This document shows, one piece after another, positions 27,159 to 34,818 of a DNA stretch of 64,000 nt. Each line of letters opens with the position of its first letter. Position 1 is the first letter of the stretch. The notes under the pieces were generated by a model that did not search any database, had not been told where the DNA came from, and saw only the letters and a list, made by a program, of their open reading frames with translations. The DNA lies in NCBI GenBank assembly GCA_030148335.1, contig JASBTQ010000027.1, positions 62,001 to 126,000 of the forward strand, written 5' to 3'. The position numbers and the translations under genes are program-made. This DNA is from Allomuricauda sp. GTDB lineage: Bacteria > Bacteroidota > Bacteroidia > Flavobacteriales > Flavobacteriaceae.

Positions 27159-27899
27159 TCAGTCCCGATGTTTTTCTTTCTGGGTCTTCTTAAGGAATTG
27201 GGTATCCGTCAAATCCAGCATCATGGGGGTGATACTCGTTTTACCACCTTTGATGGCCCATCTGTCCGAACCTTCTTCTTCGGGTTCGATGGGGACAACC
27301 GTAAACCAAAAAAGAGGTCTTCCCTTTGGGTCTTCCTGAGCGATCACCTTGCCATCGTATTGGCGTAACGCTTGGTTCGTCCATACGATATCCCCATTCG
27401 GAAACCGGGGAAAGTTGATGTTGATGAGTTCCAGTTCCTTCATTTGGATTACTTCGTCCAAGGCATTTTGCACAAAAGGCTTCAAGGCCTCAAAATTGGT
27501 TTCCGAGTCACCGACAGATACACTCAAAGCAATGCCCCGTACCCCAAAGAGCACCGCTTGCCTTGCAGCGGAGAGCGTTCCCGAGTGCCAGGCCGAGTTT
27601 CCCAAATTAGATCCCAGATTGATGCCCGAGAGCACTAAATCGATATTCTCAAAAAGGTGGAGTCCCAAAGCTACGCAGTCCGAAGGGGTGCCATTTACCC
27701 TATACGCTTCAATATCATCAAAATGAATGGGGGATGTCTTGTAGGTTATTGGTCTGGATGAGGTAATGGCCTGCCCCATGGAAGATTGTTCCACATCCGG
27801 GGCCATAACAATTACCTCCCCGTAGCGGGCGGCCTCTTTTGCCAAGCATGAAATGCCTGGGCTATAAATACCATCATCGTTTGTCACCAAAATCCTCAT
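27159..27899 (-). CDS. surE: 5'/3'-nucleotidase SurE
   Basis: A 246-residue SurE protein, a metal-dependent nucleoside 5'- and 3'-monophosphate phosphatase acting in the cytoplasm. The N-terminus M-R-I-L-V-T-N-D-D-G holds the metal-binding aspartates, followed by V-M-A-P-D, S-S-M-G-Q-A-I-T and the second metal site in S-G-I-N-L-G-S-N-L-G-N-S-A-W-H-S-G-T. The length is normal. Upstream is a rightward lipid kinase, giving divergent transcription. The A+T-rich stretch around 27900-27960 presumably holds both promoters, although I did not find an exact -7 match. Confidence 0.97.
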   Translation of the reverse strand: MRILVTNDDGIYSPGISCLAKEAARYGEVIVMAPDVEQSSMGQAITSSRPITYKTSPIHFDDIEAYRVNGTPSDCVALGLHLFENIDLVLSGINLGSNLGNSAWHSGTLSAARQAVLFGVRGIALSVSVGDSETNFEALKPFVQNALDEVIQMKELELININFPRFPNGDIVWTNQALRQYDGKVIAQEDPKGRPLFWFTVVPIEPEEEGSDRWAIKGGKTSITPMMLDLTDTQFLKKTQKEKHRD

Positions 27900-28043
27900 A
27901 TCCCAAAGTTTTTATAAAATTTACTAAAAAAGGATTATAAACCTCTTAATATGAGGTTAAAACCCAATGAAATTGCGTAATTTAAATAAAACGTTTCCAA
28001 GAGGGGGCATTTGCGAACCGAGTATTTTCATTCAAAAAAAGCC

Positions 28044-28913
28044 ATGGACCGATACCAGATCATATACAACCCCACTGCGGGAAACGAAGACCATTCCCCA
28101 GAAAAATTGGTCGATCATTTTTCCCAAAAGGGAGTGGAAGTGGAATTGATATCGACCGATGAAAGCGATTGGAAAGCAGCCTTGGGAAAATCAAAGGATA
28201 CTGTGATAGTGGCCGGAGGGGATGGCACCGTTCACAAGGTGGCCATTGAAATCCTGAAGCAGGATAAGGACCGCCCCTTGATCGTGTACCCACTGGGAAC
28301 GGCCAACAACATAGCCAAGGCACTCCAGGGACCTGGCTACCCACAGAGCGTTATGTCCCCTTTTGATGCCGGCGAGATCACCGGGATAAAAAGCAACCGA
28401 CATTTTATAGAAAGTTTGGGCTTCGGGGTGTTTCCAAGGTTTGTAAAATCCATAAAAAAGGAGAAAAGCAAAGACGAGATCAAGCGTGATGGCAAGAAAG
28501 TGATACAGTTTTTGAAGGATGTTGTGGACAGCCATAAACCTCGCAAAACGACCATTTATCTGGATGGTGTGAAATTGAAGGGAAAATTTTTGCTGGTGGA
28601 GCTTTTCAATATCGATCATGTAGGCCCCAATTTGAACTTGGCCCCGAAGAGTGTCCCGAACGATGGATATTTTGACCTGTGCCTGGTTCCAGCCTCCAAA
28701 AAGAAAGAATTTCAGGAATTTTTGTCCAGCACAACCACCCAAAAATCAGTTATCGAGGAAAGGCAGGATTTGTTTATGCGGTTCCGGTGCAGGACCATAC
28801 AACTGAAAAGCAAAGATCCAGATTTTCACATTGACGATGAACTGGTCAACTATTCCGGAGAGAACATCGAAGTGAAGGTAATGCCCGGTCGTTTACAGAT
28901 GGGGCTCCAGTGA
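28044..28913 (+). CDS. Diacylglycerol/lipid kinase family protein (YegS-like)
   Basis: A 289-residue lipid kinase. I chose the ATG at 28044 ([14 protein letters not shown]), since the upstream TTG adds 11 residues unlike the family start. The nucleotide-binding signature appears as [13 protein letters not shown], with the following [13 protein letters not shown], typical of diacylglycerol/sphingosine kinase-like enzymes. These transfer phosphate from ATP to a membrane lipid. Divergent from surE and followed after 22 bases by a leftward DCC-protein gene; no operon partner. Confidence 0.92.
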   Translation: MDRYQIIYNPTAGNEDHSPEKLVDHFSQKGVEVELISTDESDWKAALGKSKDTVIVAGGDGTVHKVAIEILKQDKDRPLIVYPLGTANNIAKALQGPGYPQSVMSPFDAGEITGIKSNRHFIESLGFGVFPRFVKSIKKEKSKDEIKRDGKKVIQFLKDVVDSHKPRKTTIYLDGVKLKGKFLLVELFNIDHVGPNLNLAPKSVPNDGYFDLCLVPASKKKEFQEFLSSTTTQKSVIEERQDLFMRFRCRTIQLKSKDPDFHIDDELVNYSGENIEVKVMPGRLQMGLQ

Positions 28914-28935
28914 TTCCATACCCCTCCATTTTATT

Positions 28936-29406
28936 TCAATCCAAGGCCCATGCCACAATAAATAGGAGAGTGGCAAGATAGAAAATCCAATAGGGAGTAG
29001 GACTATGTGGATTTTTTCCACAGAAGGTAACGGTCAGTCGATACAGAGCGGGACGGTTTTTCGAAATGAACCTATACCCCAGATCGCTGGCTTTTTTGAA
29101 CCACATATGGTTTTTATACCAAGCCAGTAGAAAGTTCCATTTGTTGGTATACTGTAAGGTCTTGTAGGCAGCATGGGCGCCGCTGTAGATTTTACCATCC
29201 GTTTCTATCAAACGTACCGCTTTTGCAAATTCCTGTTTTGGGATTTCATCGATGAGATAGTGCACGCGCTGATATGGGGCATATCGGACTGAACTACCTG
29301 TAAGATGCCGCCAGCGGATGGCCCAGTACTTGCAGAAACCACACTGGCCATCCCATATCAATAAAGGACGTGTGGGTCTGAAGGTGGAATGTGAGGGAAG
29401 TTGCAT
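28936..29406 (-). CDS. DCC-family thiol-disulfide oxidoreductase-like protein
   Basis: A 156-residue protein with the DCC signature near the N-terminus, I-W-D-G-Q-C-G-F-C-K-Y-W, where the two cysteines are the presumed redox pair, and the later C-terminal hydrophobic segment P-Y-W-I-F-Y-L-A-T-L-L-F-I-V. This is a DUF393-type protein related to thioredoxin-fold oxidoreductases; the partner is unknown. The final helix suggests membrane association. Convergent with the lipid kinase (22 bases). Confidence 0.85.
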   Translation of the reverse strand: MQLPSHSTFRPTRPLLIWDGQCGFCKYWAIRWRHLTGSSVRYAPYQRVHYLIDEIPKQEFAKAVRLIETDGKIYSGAHAAYKTLQYTNKWNFLLAWYKNHMWFKKASDLGYRFISKNRPALYRLTVTFCGKNPHSPTPYWIFYLATLLFIVAWALD

Positions 29407-29787
29407 GGAAATGTTTGTTTACAAATAGATTCTTATCTACCTACCATCAGGCAATTTTGCCCAATCCCTGGCAAGGACGCACCTATTCAAAATACCAAAA
29501 AATGATGCCAGTACATAGCAAATGTGCTATTGGGGCAAGATTTTAATGGTTCAGGTCAAAATCGGGATAATCCAGTGTTATGTAAGGAAAAAGGATTTTA
29601 CTGCCCAGCTTGAAAATACAACTACAAAAAGTTGGGCATTCGTTCCAAAAATGACCCAAAAAAAATGAAAGATAATTCAAAAGGATAAGTAAGGGAAACA
29701 GCATAAAACAAAGCGGTAACTTGATGAATACTTTCATAAAATGCCATTGGGTTTTGTAAAGGTTGTCGGACAATAATATGTATTAGA
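29407..29787. other. Intergenic region between divergent DCC gene and unknown gene
   Basis: About 380 bases. An open frame on the reverse strand at 29543-29773 (76 codons, hydrophobic and cysteine-rich) is unsupported by a promoter or neighbours and I do not call it a gene. No repeats or structured elements are clear. Confidence 0.5.
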
Positions 29788-30264
29788 GTGGAATTGAATT
29801 ATAAAGCCTATCAAAAAATAAAAATCTACCTTGATAAAATTCAGAGTTCCCATGAGAACTTGGTTTTGGTACTCAACAGAATGCCATTTTCCAACGGTGC
29901 CGGTCCTATCAAGTCAAGGATAAAGGAACTTGAACTCATGAAGGCGTTATTGTGTGGTTTTTGTTTGAACCTTAGGACCTCTTTGCCCTACGTCCCGTCC
30001 TGTAGGTGCAAAGCGTTCACATCATGGTATGGGGACAAGGCATTGTTTGAACCCAATGATCTGTCCAGTTTCAAGGAAAATCTTTTGCAGGCTGATAATG
30101 AGGTGCTTTGGGACGCGGCCTATGCCATTTTGAGTGACGTACTTCCTCCTGCGTTGAGGGACATATTTGTAAAGCACACCATCCGATACAGAAAAATCCG
30201 GCAATCGTTGGACCTGGTCTTGGAAGACCCGATCACTCGCGAAGAACTATTCGAACAGCCGTAG
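29788..30264 (+). CDS. Hypothetical protein
   Basis: A 158-residue protein that I do not recognise. GTG is the start; a stop codon lies in frame just upstream (TAG in the sequence ATGTATTAG). It appears soluble, mixed alpha-helical, with a Cys-rich stretch (C-G-F-C-L-N at about residue 54 and S-C-R-C-K near 72) that could bind a metal or form disulfides. It sits immediately before the ferritin-like/SDR/topoisomerase group and reads in the same direction, so a stress link is possible. Codon use looks like its neighbours. Modest confidence that it is real. Confidence 0.55.
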   Translation: MELNYKAYQKIKIYLDKIQSSHENLVLVLNRMPFSNGAGPIKSRIKELELMKALLCGFCLNLRTSLPYVPSCRCKAFTSWYGDKALFEPNDLSSFKENLLQADNEVLWDAAYAILSDVLPPALRDIFVKHTIRYRKIRQSLDLVLEDPITREELFEQP

Positions 30265-30378
30265 CAAAGGAGCAGGGCACTTCCTTTTTCAAGACAATGT
30301 TTTCCTCAATGCAGTCAAAAAAGTGGATTACAACCCGTTAATTTCGAGAGCAGTAATAATCCTTAAAAAAACACTATT

Positions 30379-30873
30379 ATGAAGACATTGGAAGAGTTGT
30401 TCGAACATCAACTGAAAGATCTGTACAGTGCCGAAACCCAATTGGTGGACGCTTTGCCAAAAATGGCAGAAAAAGCCAATGACAGCAAATTGCAGAAAGC
30501 TTTTGAAAGTCACTTGGAAGAGACCAAAGAGCACAAAAGCAGGCTTGAGACCATCTGCAAGGAACTGGACATTTCACCCAAAGGGGAAACCTGCAAGGCC
30601 ATGGAAGGTTTGATCCGTGAAGCAAAAAGTTTTATCAGCGAGGCGGATACAGATGAGATAATGGACGCAGGGCTGATTGCCGAGGCACAGCGCGTGGAGC
30701 ATTATGAAATCTCCGGTTATGGTACGGCCGTCCGCTATGCAAAGGAACTTGGCCATCATGATATAGCCGAAAGACTGCGGATGACCTTGGACGAAGAGTA
30801 CGAGGCCGACGAAAAGCTGAATGAATTGGCAGAAGGTAGACTGAACAAAAAGGCCATCAAAGAAAAAGCTTAA
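30379..30873 (+). CDS. DUF892 ferritin-like protein (YciE/YciF type)
   Basis: A 164-residue all-helical protein. The opening L-E-E-L-F-E-H-Q-L-K-D-L-Y-S-A-E-T-Q-L-V with the following K-A-F-E-S-H-L-E-E-T-K-E-H and later E-A-Q-R-V-E-H-Y-E-I-S-G-Y-G is the signature of the DUF892 (YciF) family, a ferritin-like four-helix bundle with potential diiron ligands (Glu/His in E-E and E-x-x-x-x-H). YciF-type proteins are induced by osmotic or general stress. The next gene is an SDR oxidoreductase often found beside them. A 12-bp hairpin follows. Confidence 0.92.
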   Translation: MKTLEELFEHQLKDLYSAETQLVDALPKMAEKANDSKLQKAFESHLEETKEHKSRLETICKELDISPKGETCKAMEGLIREAKSFISEADTDEIMDAGLIAEAQRVEHYEISGYGTAVRYAKELGHHDIAERLRMTLDEEYEADEKLNELAEGRLNKKAIKEKA

Positions 30874-30887
30874 AAACCTTGCCCGGA

Positions 30888-30916
30888 AAAGACCTATCCA
30901 AGTCGGGTAGGTCTTT
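30888..30916 (+). terminator. Hairpin after DUF892 gene
   Basis: AAAGACCTATCC (30888-30899) pairs with GGGTAGGTCTTT (30905-30916) with one T-G wobble around a 5-base loop. There is no long T-run beyond the stem, so it may be a weak terminator before the SDR gene. Confidence 0.65.
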
Positions 30917-30955
30917 CCATATTAAAAGCATCATCAAACCGTAAAAAAACAGCAT

Positions 30956-31804
30956 ATGGCAAATCCAAAGAAATTTCCGGAACAGTCACAGTCACAACCG
31001 GGTGACCAGCACCAAATGAGGCCCCAACCCACGGTCATTAGGGAAAATTATATGGGAAGTGGTAAACTCAAGGGCAAAGTGGCTTTGATCACTGGAGGGG
31101 ATAGTGGCATAGGGAGAAGTGTGGCGGTGCATTTTGCCAGAGAGGGTGCCGATGTTACCATAGTGTACCTGAACGAGGATAAGGATGCGCAGGATACCCA
31201 AGCCATGATTGGGGAAGAAGGAAGAAAATGTATCATTTTGTCGGGTGACCTAAAGAAGGAGAAATTTTGTAGGTCTGCCGTCCAGCAATGTGTGGACAAA
31301 CTGGGCGGACTGAACATTGTGGTGAACAATGCCGCCATGCAATTTCCACAGGACAAATTTACCGATATTTCGTCCGAACAGTTGGAAATTACTTTTCAGA
31401 CCAACATCTATTCCTATTTCCACATCACGAAGTATGCACTGGAACATCTGAAGGAAAATGACACTGTGATCAATACGAGCTCCATCACGGCATACAGGGG
31501 CCAAGAGGTCCTGGTGGACTACTCCAGTACCAAAGGGGCCATTGTCGGTTTCACCCGTGCCCTCTCGAAAGTGCTGGCAAAACAGAATATCCGTGTCAAT
31601 GGTGTGGCTCCGGGCCCGATCTGGACGCCCTTGATCCCGTCTTCCTTCGATGAGGTCTCCAAATTTGGGCAGCACACCCCAATGGGCCGGGCAGGACAGC
31701 CAAGCGAAGTGGCACCTGCCTATGTTTTTTTGGCCAGCGAAGACAGCAGCTACATGACAGGGCAGTTTATACATATCAACGGAGGGGAGATCATAGGAGG
31801 GTAG
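30956..31804 (+). CDS. SDR-family oxidoreductase (YghA/general-stress-protein-39 type)
   Basis: A 282-residue short-chain dehydrogenase with the extended N-terminal tail of about 40 residues typical of YghA/GsP39-like stress SDRs. The cofactor motif is T-G-G-D-S-G-I-G (residues 46-53), the N-N-A-A stretch follows, and the catalytic site is I-N-T-S-S with Y-S-S-T-K (the Y-x-x-x-K pair). V-A-P-G-P-I-W-T-P and the C-terminal I-N-G-G-E-I-I-G-G are family-typical. It reduces or oxidises an unknown carbonyl with NAD(P)H, in the cytoplasm. It lies 82 bases after the DUF892 gene. The topoisomerase IB gene is convergent, 13 bases away. Confidence 0.92.
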   Translation: MANPKKFPEQSQSQPGDQHQMRPQPTVIRENYMGSGKLKGKVALITGGDSGIGRSVAVHFAREGADVTIVYLNEDKDAQDTQAMIGEEGRKCIILSGDLKKEKFCRSAVQQCVDKLGGLNIVVNNAAMQFPQDKFTDISSEQLEITFQTNIYSYFHITKYALEHLKENDTVINTSSITAYRGQEVLVDYSSTKGAIVGFTRALSKVLAKQNIRVNGVAPGPIWTPLIPSSFDEVSKFGQHTPMGRAGQPSEVAPAYVFLASEDSSYMTGQFIHINGGEIIGG

Positions 31805-31817
31805 AACCCAAGGCGTA

Positions 31818-32897
31818 TCACTTTTGCACTATCTTGGGGCGATATCTTTTAATGACCTTCAACATAGCGGCCTCGGAAGGAGAGAAATAAGCTTCACCAT
31901 TTGAATGCTTTCCAGCATCATCAAAAGCCTTTTGAAGGGACCCATCCTCATATGCGGTGACCAACCGCGGATGTATGTAATGTTTTCTACAAATGTTCCT
32001 GGTATTGCCCAAAGCCTTTGCTGCGGCATCACAGGCCGATATCAGGTTCTTTCGGATGTCCTTTTTTTGTGATGCCGTTCCCATGTCCATTAACGTATTG
32101 AAAAAAATTGCAGAAGCGGCCCAGGTCCTAAAATCCTTTGAGGTAAAAAACTCATCACAGATCTCATGCAGGTAGTCGTTCACCATGGCACTGTCCAGTG
32201 TTTGCTTTTTACCCTCTTCATCATAATAGTGAAAAAGTTCCCAGCCTGGAATATCCTCGCACTGGCCCACTAGACGAATCAACTTTTTATTGCGGACCGT
32301 TACGGTGTGTTCCTTCCCTTTTTTACCCACAAACTCAAACTTCATTTTGCTTCTGTGGATATACACGTGTTTTTTTCTAAGTGTGGAGAGACCGTAGGAT
32401 TGGTTGCGCTTTGCATAATGTTCACTGCCGATGCGTATATGGGTTTCTTCCATGAGTTTGATGACCAGTGCGACCACTTTTTCCTTGGGCCAACCTGATT
32501 TTTCCAGATCTTGGTCCACCTGCTTACGGATGGCGGGCAACTGCTCTCCAAAAGCGGTCATTTTATAGAATTTGGTCTGGCTACGGATTTTGGACCAAGT
32601 GGAATGGTAGCGATACTGCTTCCTTTCTTTGGCATCATACCCCACCGCCTGTATGTGTCCATTGGGCAAATGGGTGATCTTTACGTCTTCCCAAGCAGGG
32701 GGAATGACCAGCTCTTTGATCCGCTTTAAGTGTTTCTTGTTCTTTAGCGGTTTGTTCCGCAATTTATAGGTGAAACCTTTCCCTTTTTTCAATCGTTCAA
32801 TGGGCAGCTTTTGATCATCCACATAGATAAGGTCCATATGCTCCAAAGCAGTCTCAGGAGCCTCTATGAGTTGGTGCAACAATTTTTTTTTGGACAT
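31818..32897 (-). CDS. DNA topoisomerase IB (eukaryotic/poxvirus type)
   Basis: A 359-residue type IB topoisomerase, which relaxes supercoils by forming a 3'-phosphotyrosine intermediate. I chose the ATG at 32897 over the TTG two codons upstream. The N-terminal DNA-clamp part contains Q-Y-R-Y-H-S-T-W; the catalytic residues appear in order: Arg155 (I-R-I-G-S-E), Lys near G-K-K-G-K-E-H, Arg257 (K-D-F-R-T-W), His and Tyr307 in R-K-H-Y-I-H-P. All expected active-site positions are therefore present. Bacterial members are uncommon and accessory to the main type IA and II enzymes; regulation unknown. Convergent with the SDR gene. Confidence 0.93.
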   Translation of the reverse strand: MSKKKLLHQLIEAPETALEHMDLIYVDDQKLPIERLKKGKGFTYKLRNKPLKNKKHLKRIKELVIPPAWEDVKITHLPNGHIQAVGYDAKERKQYRYHSTWSKIRSQTKFYKMTAFGEQLPAIRKQVDQDLEKSGWPKEKVVALVIKLMEETHIRIGSEHYAKRNQSYGLSTLRKKHVYIHRSKMKFEFVGKKGKEHTVTVRNKKLIRLVGQCEDIPGWELFHYYDEEGKKQTLDSAMVNDYLHEICDEFFTSKDFRTWAASAIFFNTLMDMGTASQKKDIRKNLISACDAAAKALGNTRNICRKHYIHPRLVTAYEDGSLQKAFDDAGKHSNGEAYFSPSEAAMLKVIKRYRPKIVQK

Positions 32898-32903
32898 GGG
32901 CAA

Positions 32904-33255
32904 TGTTAACGTGTTAAAATTAATCGAGTCCCTATCATAAGTTGTGCCTTAACGGATGGATTTTTGATTCCCATTGATAGAGAGTAGGTAAGTGAAGCAA
33001 AAATTGTAACACCTCTGCCTATGAACTTATAAGCGCATTCAGTTTTTTTGCTGACCAAATTCAGGTTTTCTTACCAGGTGCGGACATCATTATCATAGTT
33101 GAAGCTTAGTTGGGGCAGATGGTTTATCCGCCAGATGCCAATGAATCAAGTTGGTTGAATGAAGTTGGATCTTTTGTCCGATTTGTTCTATTCTTTCTCG
33201 GACTAAAATCATAAAATTCGGTTTTGTTCAAAAAACAACCCAATTCTAAAAATAG
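32904..33255. other. Intergenic region between divergent topoisomerase IB and hydrolase-VOC genes
   Basis: About 350 bases in which I see no gene and no strong structured element; presumably the promoters of both genes. A short stretch near 32973-32987 on the reverse strand matches half of the repeated operator core but is too short to call. Confidence 0.5.
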
Positions 33256-34416
33256 ATGAAAAAAAGCACACGAAAATCGATCATAATAACGCTACTGGGC
33301 ATTTTGCTCATTTCAGGATATACAATGGCACAAGAGCGGGTCAGTTTTGAGGCAGAAGACGGCTTGAAAGTTACCGCAGACCTCTACCAGATTGAAGAAG
33401 ATTCACCATACATAGTGCTGGCCCATTTGTCGGAACACAGCCGTGGAGAGTATAAAGACACCGCCATCAAGTTGAATGCGTTGGGATTCAACTGCTTGGC
33501 AGTGGACACAAGAACCGGCAAGGAAGCTCTTGGAGTGATCAATGAAACTGCCAAGAAAGCCAAAAAGCTAAATCTACCAACGGATTTTTTGAGTTCGGAG
33601 AGGGATATACAAGCGGTAATCGATTATGCGTACCAGAAGAGCGACGGACGTGCTGTATTGCTTTTGGGCAGCTCCTTTAGCGCATCCCTCGCCTTGAAAA
33701 TAGGCGCATCCAATCCCAAGGTCAGGGCGGTAATGGCGTTCAGTCCTGGGGAGCATTTTGGAGGCAAATTGAACTTGAAATCCACAATTGGCGCATTTTC
33801 AAAACCTCTTTTTGTGACATCCTCACGGAAGGAAGCACCCGAAGTTACCGACTTGATCAGCGATATGGAATCCCATGACAAAATACAGTTTATTCCCTAT
33901 CAAGAAGGGATGCACGGTTCCATTTCCCTTTGGGATTACAATCCCAACCACGAGGAATATTGGACGGCCCTGACCCAATTTTTGACACCTTTTACAAGTA
34001 CCATAAAAGAAGAAACCCTAAAACCAAAGGCCATGAAACTGAATGCCGGGATCATCACTGAAAAGATCAAGGAGACCAAAAAATTCTATACCGAGATACT
34101 CAATTTTGGGATAACCTTTGAGAACGAGTTTTATCTATTGCTCCACACACCTGGAAAAGAGGCACAACTCAGCTTTTTATTGCCCCATCACCCAACCCAA
34201 AAACCAATATTCCAAAAACCTTTTGGAGAACAGGGCATGTACCTTACGATTGAAGTCGATGATGTGGACAAGCTCTATTCGGAGTTGAAACGTAAAGGCG
34301 TTGCCATGGAAATAGAGATACGGGACGAGCCTTGGGGCGACAGACATTTTACCATTGTTGACCCCAACGGGATTGGAATAGACATCGTGACCTATACCAC
34401 CCCAGAAGAGCAATAG
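33256..34416 (+). CDS. Exported alpha/beta-hydrolase fused to a VOC (glyoxalase) domain
   Basis: A 386-residue protein with a signal peptide (about residues 1-25, ending T-M-A-Q). Residues 30-250 look like an alpha/beta-hydrolase: the elbow L-L-G-S-S140-F-S-A-S (a G-x-S-x-S variant) and a late basic-residue region around G-M-H220-G. From about 262 to 383 there is a vicinal-oxygen-chelate (glyoxalase/bleomycin-resistance) domain: L-N-A-G-I-I-T-E-K-I-K-E-T-K-K-F-Y-T-E-I-L-N-F-G, the central Y-L-T-I-E-V-D-D-V-D-K-L and the closing F-T-I-V-D-P-N-G-I-G-I-D-I-V. The two domains are joined without an internal stop. Reaction unknown. It has its own upstream region and no operon partner. Confidence 0.8.
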   Translation: MKKSTRKSIIITLLGILLISGYTMAQERVSFEAEDGLKVTADLYQIEEDSPYIVLAHLSEHSRGEYKDTAIKLNALGFNCLAVDTRTGKEALGVINETAKKAKKLNLPTDFLSSERDIQAVIDYAYQKSDGRAVLLLGSSFSASLALKIGASNPKVRAVMAFSPGEHFGGKLNLKSTIGAFSKPLFVTSSRKEAPEVTDLISDMESHDKIQFIPYQEGMHGSISLWDYNPNHEEYWTALTQFLTPFTSTIKEETLKPKAMKLNAGIITEKIKETKKFYTEILNFGITFENEFYLLLHTPGKEAQLSFLLPHHPTQKPIFQKPFGEQGMYLTIEVDDVDKLYSELKRKGVAMEIEIRDEPWGDRHFTIVDPNGIGIDIVTYTTPEEQ

Positions 34417-34818
34417 GCCATTGATGGTAGTCCGAATAATTCTCGCATTTTCCATTGTGATGGATGGCCTTTTGGCAAAATCGATTATTTCTCTTTATTG
34501 GTGATGAAAATCGTCACTATCCTTTTTGTGGGATTGGTAGTGAAAAGTTGACCCTTTCCTCAAAAGATGATTATCCCGAGCATTTTCCCAATTCTTGCTT
34601 ATGGGTTTTTGGACATTGTCCATTCCCTAATGTTTTCTGAAATATCCTGTTTTTTATTTAAAAGAATAGACTTTTGTCACCCTTTTCAGAGAATTTCCCA
34701 ACACTGTATTGAGAACATGGTTTTTCAGGGAAAGAAGACCTCCCTCAAAATTTAGGAGTTTAAGCCATGTAAACCCTAGGAACAAAATACAAATAACCAA
34801 CCTTTAATTCTTTTTATT
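34417..34818. other. Intergenic region before amidohydrolase gene
   Basis: About 400 bases with no supported gene. A 62-codon frame at 34567-34755 has no family resemblance or supporting context and I reject it. The amidohydrolase promoter presumably lies in the AT-rich tail near 34770-34810. Confidence 0.5.

Noticed and set aside
29543-29773. Reverse-strand open frame, 76 codons, hydrophobic
   Set aside because: No homology or operon support is visible, and the sequence looks like an AT-rich intergenic stretch.
32973-32987. Partial copy of the repeated operator core
   Set aside because: Only about ten bases agree and no direct repeat or -7 element accompanies it, so it is likely chance.
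34567-34755. 62-codon open frame in the region before the amidohydrolase gene
   Set aside because: Its composition is like the surrounding non-coding DNA and no motif is seen.
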